Below are positions 1 through 7,789 of a stretch of 64,000 nt of DNA, one piece after another. Made by a program: the position numbers and the translations under genes. The stretch spans positions 124,001 through 188,000 of the forward strand of contig CP085629.1 in NCBI GenBank assembly GCA_024704175.1, written 5' to 3'. Position 1 is the stretch's first letter, and every line of letters begins with the position of its first letter. The notes beneath the pieces were generated by a model. It saw nothing but the letters and a program-made list of their open reading frames with translations, ran no database searches and had not been told where the DNA came from. Source of the DNA: Paenibacillus sp. P25 (GTDB lineage: Bacteria; Bacillota; Bacilli; Paenibacillales; NBRC-103111).

Positions 1-2
1 AT

Positions 3-614
3 TTCTATACTGTCGAATGGGATGACAGAGTATTGGATATAAGAGAGCAATATCCCCTGTTACCTAGAGAAGAAACACAGGAAATTGCCAGTAGTTTAGG
101 CATTTTACATCCGAGGGATAACAAGACCAAGACGGATATTGTGCTAACTACGGATATTGTTATCACCGAACGTGTCGGTTTATCTAATTCGATAGCGACC
201 AGAACAGTCAAGTATGAAGAGGATCTGCAAAAGCAGCGAACCAAAGAAAAGCTTCTAATTGAAAAAGTTTACTGGCGGCGACGTAGTGTAGAGTGGAAGA
301 TCGTTACAGAAAATTCAATTAAGCGCCCATTGGTTTGGAATGTTGAATGGTTATATAAAAACTATTCCATGCAAGGCCATTTTTACGGAGTTGAGCAAGC
401 GGTTTTACAAAAATTGGAGTTGTTGCTTCTCGAGTTAGTCCATAACCTAAACACCCCGTTAATTTCGATCACCGATGAAACGGATCGGATGTTAAAACTG
501 CCGTGTGGCACTAGTATGACAATGGTTAAGCATCTGATTGCCATTAAAAAGATAAAAGTGAATATGAACAAGAAAATAAACCCTTCAAAGCCTCTTTCTT
601 TATTGCATGCGTGA
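3..614 (+). CDS. tnsA: TnsA-like transposon endonuclease, 5' end outside window
   Basis: TnsA is the restriction-enzyme-like subunit of the Tn7 heteromeric transposase and cuts the 5' ends of the element while TnsB cuts the 3' ends. The reading frame is already open at base 3 (Phe-Tyr-Thr-Val-Glu-Trp), so the N-terminus lies off the window and the TTG at 33 is not a start. The segment VLDIREQYPLL near the left edge is the family's conserved catalytic-core stretch containing an active-site Asp, and TDIVLTTDIVI follows. The remainder is the C-terminal winged-helix part that contacts TnsC. The stop lies 12 bases before tnsB, which has its own GAGAGGAG ribosome site, so the two are co-transcribed. 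Identification rests on the motif plus the tnsB-tnsC context. Confidence 0.88.
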   Translation, partial: FYTVEWDDRVLDIREQYPLLPREETQEIASSLGILHPRDNKTKTDIVLTTDIVITERVGLSNSIATRTVKYEEDLQKQRTKEKLLIEKVYWRRRSVEWKIVTENSIKRPLVWNVEWLYKNYSMQGHFYGVEQAVLQKLELLLLELVHNLNTPLISITDETDRMLKLPCGTSMTMVKHLIAIKKIKVNMNKKINPSKPLSLLHA

Positions 615-626
615 GAGGAGAAGACC

Positions 627-2891
627 ATGGACATCCTGTATGTGAACACGGTAATTCAGTGGATTTCGAACGATGCCAAAAAACAAAATAAGTTTGAACG
701 TATTTTGTGGATCTGTAATGCTAGAGAACATCTGTATGTTATTGATGTGATGGGAAACAGCTTCCCTATCAGACGTCATTATTCAGATGTTCAAGACGCT
801 GTACGGGAAAACAGAGCAACGCTAATCAACTACACCACTGAAAAAGAACTTATAGTCAGTGATCAATTAGATAAAGACCGGCTGAATGAACGAGATGAGA
901 AGTGGAAAGCGATCAAAGAAATCATTATGGATGAGCCGGATATTTTTATCCCGAAATACAGGGGTATTTTGGTAGGCCAAGTGATGAGTAAGTATGGGTT
1001 AAGCAGGCCGGCAGTAGACAAGTACTTAAAGGATTATTGGAAGGCAGGTAAAAATATCAATGGATTGATAAATAATTACTTTAATTGCGGCAACAAGGGG
1101 AAGACCAAGAGAGCAACTGAATCTATGGCCAAGCGTGGGCGACCACGCAAGATTACAGAGCTTGAGCCGGATAAGGTAGGTATCAACGTTACCGATGATG
1201 TATATAAAAAATTTATGATTGCAAAAGAGAAATATTATGAAGGAGAGAAACTGTCTATTTCTGCTAGTTACAATAAAATGATTCGAACATTATTTGTAAA
1301 GGAGTTTCGGGAAGAGAACGGAGAGGAAGTTCCAATTATTCCTGATCGTTCAGAGTTGCCATTAGAAGACACTTTCTATTACCACATACGTAGAGCACAG
1401 CAACTTAATCCATTTGCTTCATTAGAAGGCAGGCACGGTGAACGGAACTTTAACTTAAATATTAGACCAAAAACAGGAAGTTCCACAAAAACTGCATATG
1501 GTCCAGGGGCGCGTTTCCAAATTGATGCCACAATTGCAGATGTCAATCTTCGTAGCGACTACAGAAGATCGCTAATCATAGGAAAGCCTGTAGTTTATAC
1601 TATTCTCGATGTGTTTTCGCATTTCATTGCTGGACTATACGTTGGACTTGAAGGTCCGTCATACTTAGGAGCAATGATGGCGATTTATAACATGGGAATA
1701 CCCAAAATTCCGTTTTGCGCAAAATTTGGGGTTCATATAAAAGAAGAGCAGTGGCCATGCCACCATTTTCCTTCCCAGTTTACTGCGGATAGAGGAGAAC
1801 TGCTATCCAAAAACAACAGAAACATGAATAACGGCTTAAATATTGATATCGAATATGCTGCACCATTCAGAGCTGACTGGAAACCAATTGTTGAAAGTTA
1901 CTTTAATGTATTAAATAAAGGATTAATTCATCGGTTACCCGGTGCCGATTCTTTAAAAATCAAAAAGAGGGGCGAGAAAGATAAAAGGCTGGATTCTGCC
2001 TTAACCCTCCCCGAATTTACTGCCTTAATGATCAACAAAGTGATTTTACATAATAATTCAAAGTATATAGAGGACTATCCGTTAGATGAGGATATGGTCC
2101 GAGCAGGTGTCCGGCCAGTTCCACTGGAGCTTTGGAACTGGGGAATAAAAAAGCATGGTGGACTCCGACATTATGAAGAAGACGTGCTTAAAAGGAATCT
2201 GCTCCCACGAGATAAATTTGCAGAGATTACAGATCGCGGGATTATTTTTCAAGGGGTGCCTTACACATGTGATCGAGCAGAAAGAGAAGGGTGGTTTCTG
2301 AAAAACAAGGTAAAATTTTACGAAAAGAAGAAAGTTCAGGTTGCCTATGATCCTCGATTTACATCAAAAATATTCATCATTCTGAATGATGGCAGAGAGT
2401 TTGAAGAATGCACCTTAATCGATCAAGAGCATCTGGTCAATAACGAGGAGGGTAACAGAGCCTGGGAGGATTATCTGCACATTAAAGAAGTGATCGATAT
2501 TGAACGGGAGCTCCATAAGGATAAAGAGTTGCAGGAACAAATCAAGTTTGACTATAAAGTAGCAAACCAAGTGGAACTTTCAGAAATGTTAACAGAGGAA
2601 AGTGATGAAGGTCTTAGTGATCGACAACTTGTTAAGGGTACACGTTCTAACAGATTGGCGGAAAAAGAAAGAAATCGGGAGCACGAACATTTCTTTCAAG
2701 AAGCCGTAGAAGTTCAAGGTAAAAACTCGGAGGACGAGCAAGAGTTTATTAATCGAACAGCTAAAGAATTTATGGAAAGCATCGAAATGATTAATGATGC
2801 TAAGTCCGCTACGAATCAAGTAAGTACAAAATCGCCAGTAAGTCCAAGGTTGATGGCATTACAAAAAGCGCAGGCTGGAAGAAAAGCCTAA
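627..2891 (+). CDS. tnsB: TnsB-like DDE transposase of a Tn7-like element
   Basis: TnsB binds the transposon ends and carries out 3'-end cleavage and strand transfer. The 754-residue protein has N-terminal helix-turn-helix DNA-binding regions and an RNase H-fold integrase core. The catalytic triad is readable: Asp300 in RFQIDAT, Asp388 in FTADRGE and Glu423 in PIVESYF. The 88- and 35-residue spacings equal those I recall for Tn7 TnsB (D273, D361, E396), which is strong support. The ATG at 627 follows GAGAGGAGAAG at a good distance. The C-terminal region is charged and probably binds TnsC. The reading frame is intact, unlike the downstream tniQ, so the core transposase appears functional. Confidence 0.95.
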   Translation: MDILYVNTVIQWISNDAKKQNKFERILWICNAREHLYVIDVMGNSFPIRRHYSDVQDAVRENRATLINYTTEKELIVSDQLDKDRLNERDEKWKAIKEIIMDEPDIFIPKYRGILVGQVMSKYGLSRPAVDKYLKDYWKAGKNINGLINNYFNCGNKGKTKRATESMAKRGRPRKITELEPDKVGINVTDDVYKKFMIAKEKYYEGEKLSISASYNKMIRTLFVKEFREENGEEVPIIPDRSELPLEDTFYYHIRRAQQLNPFASLEGRHGERNFNLNIRPKTGSSTKTAYGPGARFQIDATIADVNLRSDYRRSLIIGKPVVYTILDVFSHFIAGLYVGLEGPSYLGAMMAIYNMGIPKIPFCAKFGVHIKEEQWPCHHFPSQFTADRGELLSKNNRNMNNGLNIDIEYAAPFRADWKPIVESYFNVLNKGLIHRLPGADSLKIKKRGEKDKRLDSALTLPEFTALMINKVILHNNSKYIEDYPLDEDMVRAGVRPVPLELWNWGIKKHGGLRHYEEDVLKRNLLPRDKFAEITDRGIIFQGVPYTCDRAEREGWFLKNKVKFYEKKKVQVAYDPRFTSKIFIILNDGREFEECTLIDQEHLVNNEEGNRAWEDYLHIKEVIDIERELHKDKELQEQIKFDYKVANQVELSEMLTEESDEGLSDRQLVKGTRSNRLAEKERNREHEHFFQEAVEVQGKNSEDEQEFINRTAKEFMESIEMINDAKSATNQVSTKSPVSPRLMALQKAQAGRKA

Positions 2892-2907
2892 AGGAGCGAT
2901 AAATTCA

Positions 2908-3114
2908 ATGGATAAGAATAAGAGGTTAGTGAATGGTTACTTTAAAAAACTGAATAAAGAACTTTCTCACCGGTTGCCCGGTACTAAGGTAATGCGTTAT
3001 TTGCCTTTAAAACCCGTATATTACTCTTCTTTAATGTCTGAAGTAATAAACAACCTTCGTGATCGATCCTTCAAAGTAATAAAAGGGGGAAGAAAAAATG
3101 AGTCAATTAAATAA
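2908..3114 (+). CDS. 68-residue TnsB-core fragment gene between tnsB and tnsC
   Basis: This small gene has its own ribosome site (AAAGGAG, 11 bases before the ATG) and overlaps the start of tnsC by 17 bases. Residues 8-25 (NGYFKKLNKELSHRLPG) repeat the stretch of TnsB around the third catalytic residue (VESYFNVLNKGLIHRLPG). The position of the catalytic Glu is occupied by Gly, so it cannot be a transposase. Further on, YSSLMSEVINN resembles the later TnsB segment TALMINKVILHN, as though the sequence between had been deleted. I infer a relic of a second tnsB or of a tandem duplication. A retained regulatory or purely translational-coupling role is possible but unproven. Confidence 0.6.
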   Translation: MDKNKRLVNGYFKKLNKELSHRLPGTKVMRYLPLKPVYYSSLMSEVINNLRDRSFKVIKGGRKNESIK

Positions 3115-4741
3115 AGGCTTCCCCGTCCTAGTTGGCGCAACGGTTGATGCCGCCTATAGGCGTGCTCAACTAAAGCAATATTCGCAGAATCCTTTGATTG
3201 AATCGCTGCGGCCCATTCAGCGCCAGGATCAAGTTATTAATAAACTTGCCTGCCCCGTTCCGATTCGGGAAAGCGATCGAATGAAAAGTGATGAACTGCG
3301 AGCCCATTGCATTTTCCAATTAACGAGATTTATTGAACCAATGGAACATCATTTACAAATTGAACAGGCCCTATCCATTCTAATACGGGATGGCTATGTG
3401 GATAGAAACCCTCTAACTGTGAATGGAGTCCGAATTTTGCGTGAAGGAGCGGATAATGTTCGAAAAGCGATGAATTCGCAAAATATTAAACTCCCCGTTT
3501 CGTATAAAACCTCTGGGAGCGGCTTAACAATAATCGGCGTTTCCGGAATGGGGAAAACAACGGCAGTTAATAACATTCTGATGAAATTGTACCCAGCACA
3601 AGTTATTATACACGGCCAATATAAGGAAAGGAATTTGAATTTCAAACAAATCGTTTGGCTTAAGCTGGAATGTCCGCCAGGTGGTTCGACCAAGGGATTA
3701 TGTCTGAATTTCCTGCAAGCTCTGGATAAGTTATTGGGAAATACCAATTATCATCAAGAGCATGTTAAAGCAGGCTCTACTGTTGATCAGCTTATTCCAG
3801 TGATGGCACAGCTTTCGGCAACTTACCGGATTGGCGTGCTTGTCGTCGACGAAATCCAGCATTTATTGGAAGCAAATGTTGGCGGGCAGGACCAGATGTT
3901 AAATTTTTTTGTCACATTGAAAAATATGATTGGTATTCCAATCGTGTTTATTGGCACATATAAAGCCTGGGATTTATTAAATAAGGAATTCAGGCAGATA
4001 AGGCGGACAACTGAGCATTTTGGTTTAGTAAATTGGAAACGTATGAATTATGATGACTTCCAATGGGATTTGTTTATAAGGGCACTTTGGAAATACCAAT
4101 GGACCCGCGAGATCGTCCCATTTGACGAACAGTTTTCAAAATTGATATATGACTATTCCCAAGGCATTACAGACGTCGCAGTTAAGTTGTTTATGATTAG
4201 TCAATGGAGAGCAATTATTGAGAGGGTAGATGGCATGCCCGAAAAAATCACGCCTGAAATTATTGTCAATGTTGCGAAGAATGAGTTAAAGGCTTTTCAA
4301 CCGGTCATGGAAGCAATTCGATTGAAAAATAATGGGAAGCTTGAAGAATACATGGATATATTCCAAAAGGAGGTTGATTTGGAATCAATACTTAGTGATG
4401 TATTACTTGATTTCCGAAATAAAAAATCCCAAACCCCTAAAAAAGTCGATATTCAGTCGGAAGAAGACACTGTTATCTGCGTTGCACGATGGTTAGTAGA
4501 AGGTGGGGCTTCTTTTGATCAAGCTGAGAGAATAGTTAAGGCTATTACGAATAAGGAGCCGGATCTGCCGTTACCACTCTTAAAAAATAAAGCATTCCAA
4601 GCTTATATAAAAATGACCCAAAAGATAGAGCGCAAAATTAGAAGGGAGACCAAATCGGAAAACGTTAAATCGGAAGAGAACGTTATAACGATTGATTTTT
4701 CTTCAGATATCGTTCCTGCGGAAGAAGTTAATCCTTCGTAA
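3098..4741 (+). CDS. tnsC: TnsC-like AAA+ transposition regulator
   Basis: TnsC is the ATP-dependent switch that polymerises on target DNA chosen by a TniQ/TnsD protein and activates TnsA and TnsB. The 547-residue protein shows a Walker A motif GVSGMGKTT at residues 147-155 and a Walker B motif VLVVDEIQ at 247-254 with Asp251 and Glu252. The sequence IVFIGTYKA about 60 residues later fits the sensor I strand. Length matches Tn7 TnsC (about 555 residues). The ATG at 3098 is preceded by AAAGGGGGAAG. The N-terminal extension (about 140 residues) and the acidic C-terminal tail probably hold the TniQ and TnsAB contacts, as in the Tn7 protein; that assignment is inference. Confidence 0.93.
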   Translation: MSQLNKGFPVLVGATVDAAYRRAQLKQYSQNPLIESLRPIQRQDQVINKLACPVPIRESDRMKSDELRAHCIFQLTRFIEPMEHHLQIEQALSILIRDGYVDRNPLTVNGVRILREGADNVRKAMNSQNIKLPVSYKTSGSGLTIIGVSGMGKTTAVNNILMKLYPAQVIIHGQYKERNLNFKQIVWLKLECPPGGSTKGLCLNFLQALDKLLGNTNYHQEHVKAGSTVDQLIPVMAQLSATYRIGVLVVDEIQHLLEANVGGQDQMLNFFVTLKNMIGIPIVFIGTYKAWDLLNKEFRQIRRTTEHFGLVNWKRMNYDDFQWDLFIRALWKYQWTREIVPFDEQFSKLIYDYSQGITDVAVKLFMISQWRAIIERVDGMPEKITPEIIVNVAKNELKAFQPVMEAIRLKNNGKLEEYMDIFQKEVDLESILSDVLLDFRNKKSQTPKKVDIQSEEDTVICVARWLVEGGASFDQAERIVKAITNKEPDLPLPLLKNKAFQAYIKMTQKIERKIRRETKSENVKSEENVITIDFSSDIVPAEEVNPS

Positions 4742-4762
4742 CATTGATTGGAGGGGAGTTAT

Positions 4763-5728
4763 ATGCTTAATTTTTTCCCTGCCCTTATCCGGATGAATCA
4801 CTTTATGGAGTTATTTCAAGATATCATCAACTTTCAACAAACCGGGGGGCAAAAAATACGCTTAAACAACTTTTTGAGTTGGATCAGATGTTAGGTTTTC
4901 CGGAGTTACCAAGACGAGTTGGAAAAATAGTCTCTGTGATACCCGGGAAACACTCATTCACCACAACGGATTTGGTTTATAGGCACACCTTGTACCCGTA
5001 TTTTGCTTGCTTTATGTTAAATCATAAACGTATGTTGCTTAAACAAATGATGGAGGACGAAATTACAGGATATATGCATTTGAATAAGCGATATACGAAA
5101 GTATCAAGTTTAAAGTACTGTCCTTCTTGCCTTATTGCAGATCAGAAAAAAGCAGGTGAGCCTTATTGGCACAATAGCCATCAACCAGGTGCAGTTTATT
5201 ATTGTCCGGTTCATCATAGACTCCTAATGAACGGTTGCCCCCGTTGTAATAAAACTTTTCGCATTAGCACAGATAACTTTTTACACTGCAAGCAGGTACT
5301 GTTCTAACTGTGAGTACGACTTAAGTTCATCGGTTATCGTTCCATCCTCCTATGATCTCAAGACGACACGTGCTTTGCAAAAGATTAGTAATGAGGTTCA
5401 CTTTCTTATTGAAAATTGGATGGAAATAATCCAATATATTCCGGATAATTGGTCCATCCTTTACAGAAATCATGTGGAAAAGGAACATAAAGTCAACTCA
5501 TTTAATAAGATCCGATGGAATGAATTAGAAGATGATTTGATCAATTCTTATGGTGAAAATTTGCTTAAATTATTTAAATACAAATTCAATAACGACTATT
5601 CAATCCTTAAAAGCATGTTTTGGTCTGTATCTATTGAGCTTCAACCTATATTTCATATATTATTAGTCCTAATGTTATTTGGATCATTAAAGTCATTAAC
5701 TGATATGAGAAAGCAATGCGTAGCGTAG
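4763..5728 (+). pseudogene. tniQ: Short TniQ/TnsD target-selection protein, two frameshifts and C-terminally short
   Basis: TniQ/TnsD proteins choose the insertion site and recruit TnsC. The ATG at 4763 follows GGAGGGGAG and encodes MLNFFP. One base is then missing near 4780, after which the family signature CPYPDESLYGVISRYH is read in the next frame. Zinc-ligand pairs YCPSC, CPVH and CPRC follow. A second frameshift near 5285-5300 shifts to a frame reading CSNCEYDLSSS and on to 5728. The total of about 320 residues stops just after the segment ELQPIFHILLVLMLFGS, equivalent to residue 285 of the 624-residue TniQ at 7790-9664, so the second zinc-finger and helix-turn-helix half is absent. It could be a naturally short TniQ or a truncated TnsD. 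The frameshifts may be sequence errors. Confidence 0.75.
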
Positions 5729-5759
5729 GAAAATACATATACATAAAGGAGGGAATGGC

Positions 5760-6164
5760 TTGAATGAACTGATCGATTTTACGAATTCCCAAGTAATCGC
5801 ATTAAAGGCAGTCATAGAAAGAGATAAAAAGTACTTTAGTTACCCGTTTACAAATAACTGTGATCATTATTACCGGCTACTTTTGTTACATAATAGATTA
5901 GAGAGTTGGGAGGGATTTCTCGACTTACTGGACAGATTTAAGAATAAAAGATGTAAACACATTGAAAGAAAAAGTGGATTTTTTGAGAAGTTGACTAAAT
6001 TAGAAGAAACTGGGGTCCCTGGTTTTGTTACTAAGAAAACGTTACACCAAATGATTGAATATATGAGGATCCTTGAATGGAAATTGGAAGAACAACAAGG
6101 AATATGGAACGAGAATATTCAATTACCAAATGTAAATATAACCGGCGAGGATCAGATATCGTAG
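5760..6164 (+). CDS. Unknown 134-residue protein at the end of the tns operon
   Basis: The gene starts at TTG 5760, seven bases after AAAGGAGGG; the nearby ATG at 5764 is out of frame and meets a stop at once. The product is hydrophilic and rich in Tyr, His, Lys and Glu, with no signal peptide or membrane segment. The pattern LLLLHNRLESWEGFLDLLDRF followed by EYMRILEWKLEEQQGIW suggests an all-helical fold. I do not recognise the family. It occupies the place that tnsE has in Tn7 (downstream of tnsD) but is far too short and shows no TnsE resemblance. Same strand and 31-base spacing from the tniQ fragment suggest a transposon-specific accessory protein. It lies only 36 bases from the left end of the inserted IS. 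Confidence 0.55.
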   Translation: MNELIDFTNSQVIALKAVIERDKKYFSYPFTNNCDHYYRLLLLHNRLESWEGFLDLLDRFKNKRCKHIERKSGFFEKLTKLEETGVPGFVTKKTLHQMIEYMRILEWKLEEQQGIWNENIQLPNVNITGEDQIS

Positions 6165-6192
6165 CCGTAGTTCGAAATTTTGCTTCTATTTT

Positions 6193-6200
6193 AATCTTTA
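6193..6200. repeat. 8-bp target duplication, left copy, of the IS4-type element
   Basis: The sequence AATCTTTA directly borders the left inverted repeat and recurs at 7738-7745 beyond the right one. This is what transposase-mediated target duplication leaves and fixes the element's borders. Confidence 0.65.
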
Positions 6201-7737
6201 TAACTCAATTTTCGCAGCATGAAATCGGCAAATTAGCCTTGATGTAACTGGGCAGAGCAGCAATCCATTGCTGGAGTTGACGTTGTATCAGAGCGGAAAG
6301 CTTTTTGCCTGCTTTTGCAGCGATTTCATAGATCAGATCAAGCAGTTGTTGCAAGGCGATTGTCCAATCCATCGTGCCGACTTCGTCACAAAGCAAATAA
6401 AACAAGCCTCCAAACGGATGCGCATCCGTGCTTTGTCGGTGTTGCCAAGCCAGCAGGATATAACGCGAGAAGACGATGGTCGTGTGGCTGACGAGCAAGT
6501 CGTACGAACGGCCTTGAAACTCCTTTTGCAAACGCAGCAGGGACTTGGCGCACTTGAAGAACACTTCGATGTCCCAGCGCATTCGGTAAATGCGGATGAT
6601 GTCCGAGGCGGTCAAACTTAGGTCTGTCGAAAGCAAGGCCAGCCATTCGTTTTTCTTGGAACGATGGCGCACAAACACGATCACCACCGGAATACCAGGG
6701 ACCAGTGAGGTTTGGATACAGCGAAGGATGTTTCGGTTCTTTCCTTCGACTCGTGGCGCGGTCGCATACAACTCCTTCAGGCTGAGCCGTTCTCCGTTCA
6801 CCAGATAGCGCTTGTTATCGTTTTTGACCATGCCGATCACAGGGAGTCCGCGCCTAGGGACTTCCTGAATGAGTGGAGCATGCGTAAACCAACTGTCCAT
6901 TAGGACATATGAAACCGAAATGCCAGCCTGCAAAGCACGATCCAACATAGCCTCGATCACCTGCGGTGCTGTGAGGTACGCTTCTTGCCGACGCCTATAG
7001 CCGTGGCTTCGCTTGTCGATTTCATTCAACATCCCCGTGATGCCAGACTTCACCGAACTTAGAACTTAGCAATGCGAAGTCCATGGGCACGAACGAATGG
7101 CCGTCCGACCAGCCCATGGTCAACATGCGGAAGCCTTTGTAGAAGGCGCTGGTCGCATGGTCTTTAAAGCGTGCCAGCATCTCGACAGCTTTACTCCGGT
7201 TGCGTTCAAACATGGAATCGTCAAAAATGAACGCGGTCTCCCGTTTCGCTGAGGTCAGCGGCTTCATCCGCACAATCGTATCACCACTGAGCGCCAGCAG
7301 AAATCGCCTCCAGGCATAGCCGCTATGGTTCAGGAAGCGATATACGGTATCTTTTCCGGGAAATGCCTCGCCTTTGGCACTCTCCAAGAGCCGGAACCAG
7401 TTCTTCTGGTGAAGCAATAGGACAAACACAAGGCGGAATAAGTAGGCGCACGTAAAGCGGAATTTCTTGTTGAAACCCGCACCACGCAAATGTTTCAGCA
7501 CATTCAGTTCCTGGAAAGCCGGTTTGATTTCGTTTGGCAGTTTGATCAAGTGCCCTTTGTTGATCTATCATAGAGAAGACACCTCTTCTGTGTGGTAGTG
7601 ATTGGTCGCACTTTCACTTTACCAAACGGAGTGGTGTTTTTCTATTTTTGTCAACCATACTTTTAAGTCGATCTTAAACTCACGCTATGCTTGCCATAAC
7701 CCCCACTTTTTGGTTCTGCGAAAGTTGAGTTTATAAA
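6201..7737 (-). mobile_element. IS4-family insertion sequence, about 1.54 kb
   Basis: The ends are imperfect inverted repeats: TAACTCAATTTTCGCAG at 6201-6217 and, on the opposite strand, TAAACTCAACTTTCGCAG at 7716-7733. They are flanked by an 8-bp direct repeat AATCTTTA (6193-6200 and 7738-7745). The single gene inside is a DDE transposase read leftward whose stop codon lies within the left repeat. The element sits between the tns operon and the second tniQ gene, so it inserted into an existing Tn7-like element. Conserved ends and target duplication suggest a fairly recent insertion, although its transposase frame is broken. Confidence 0.75.
6205..7571 (-). pseudogene. IS4-family DDE transposase, frameshifted
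   Basis: The transposase is read in two pieces, 7549-7022 and 7053-6205, that overlap out of frame, so about one base is gained or lost near 7055-7065. The first piece carries the first catalytic Asp in FIFDDSMFERNRS. The second carries the second Asp in YVLMDSWF and the Glu in YRMRWDIEVFFKCAK, which is the Y-R-E-K signature of the IS4 family. The start is unclear: TTG 7549 is in frame, whereas an ATG a little upstream (7571) with a better position is in another frame, hinting at a further indel. All catalytic residues are kept, so the break is either recent or a sequence error. Confidence 0.85.
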
Positions 7738-7745
7738 AATCTTTA
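7738..7745. repeat. 8-bp target duplication, right copy, of the IS4-type element
   Basis: AATCTTTA here matches the copy at 6193-6200 and marks the right border of the insertion sequence. Confidence 0.65.
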
Positions 7746-7789
7746 GTTGAAAGGTGATTGTGGTTCAATACACTTTTCATTTATTTCCA

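Noticed and set aside
5760..6164. TnsE
   Set aside because: Only position agrees; length (134 against more than 500 residues) and sequence do not.
6268..6903. Plus-strand frames inside the IS4 element
   Set aside because: They are antisense to a clear transposase with catalytic motifs and have no ribosome sites.
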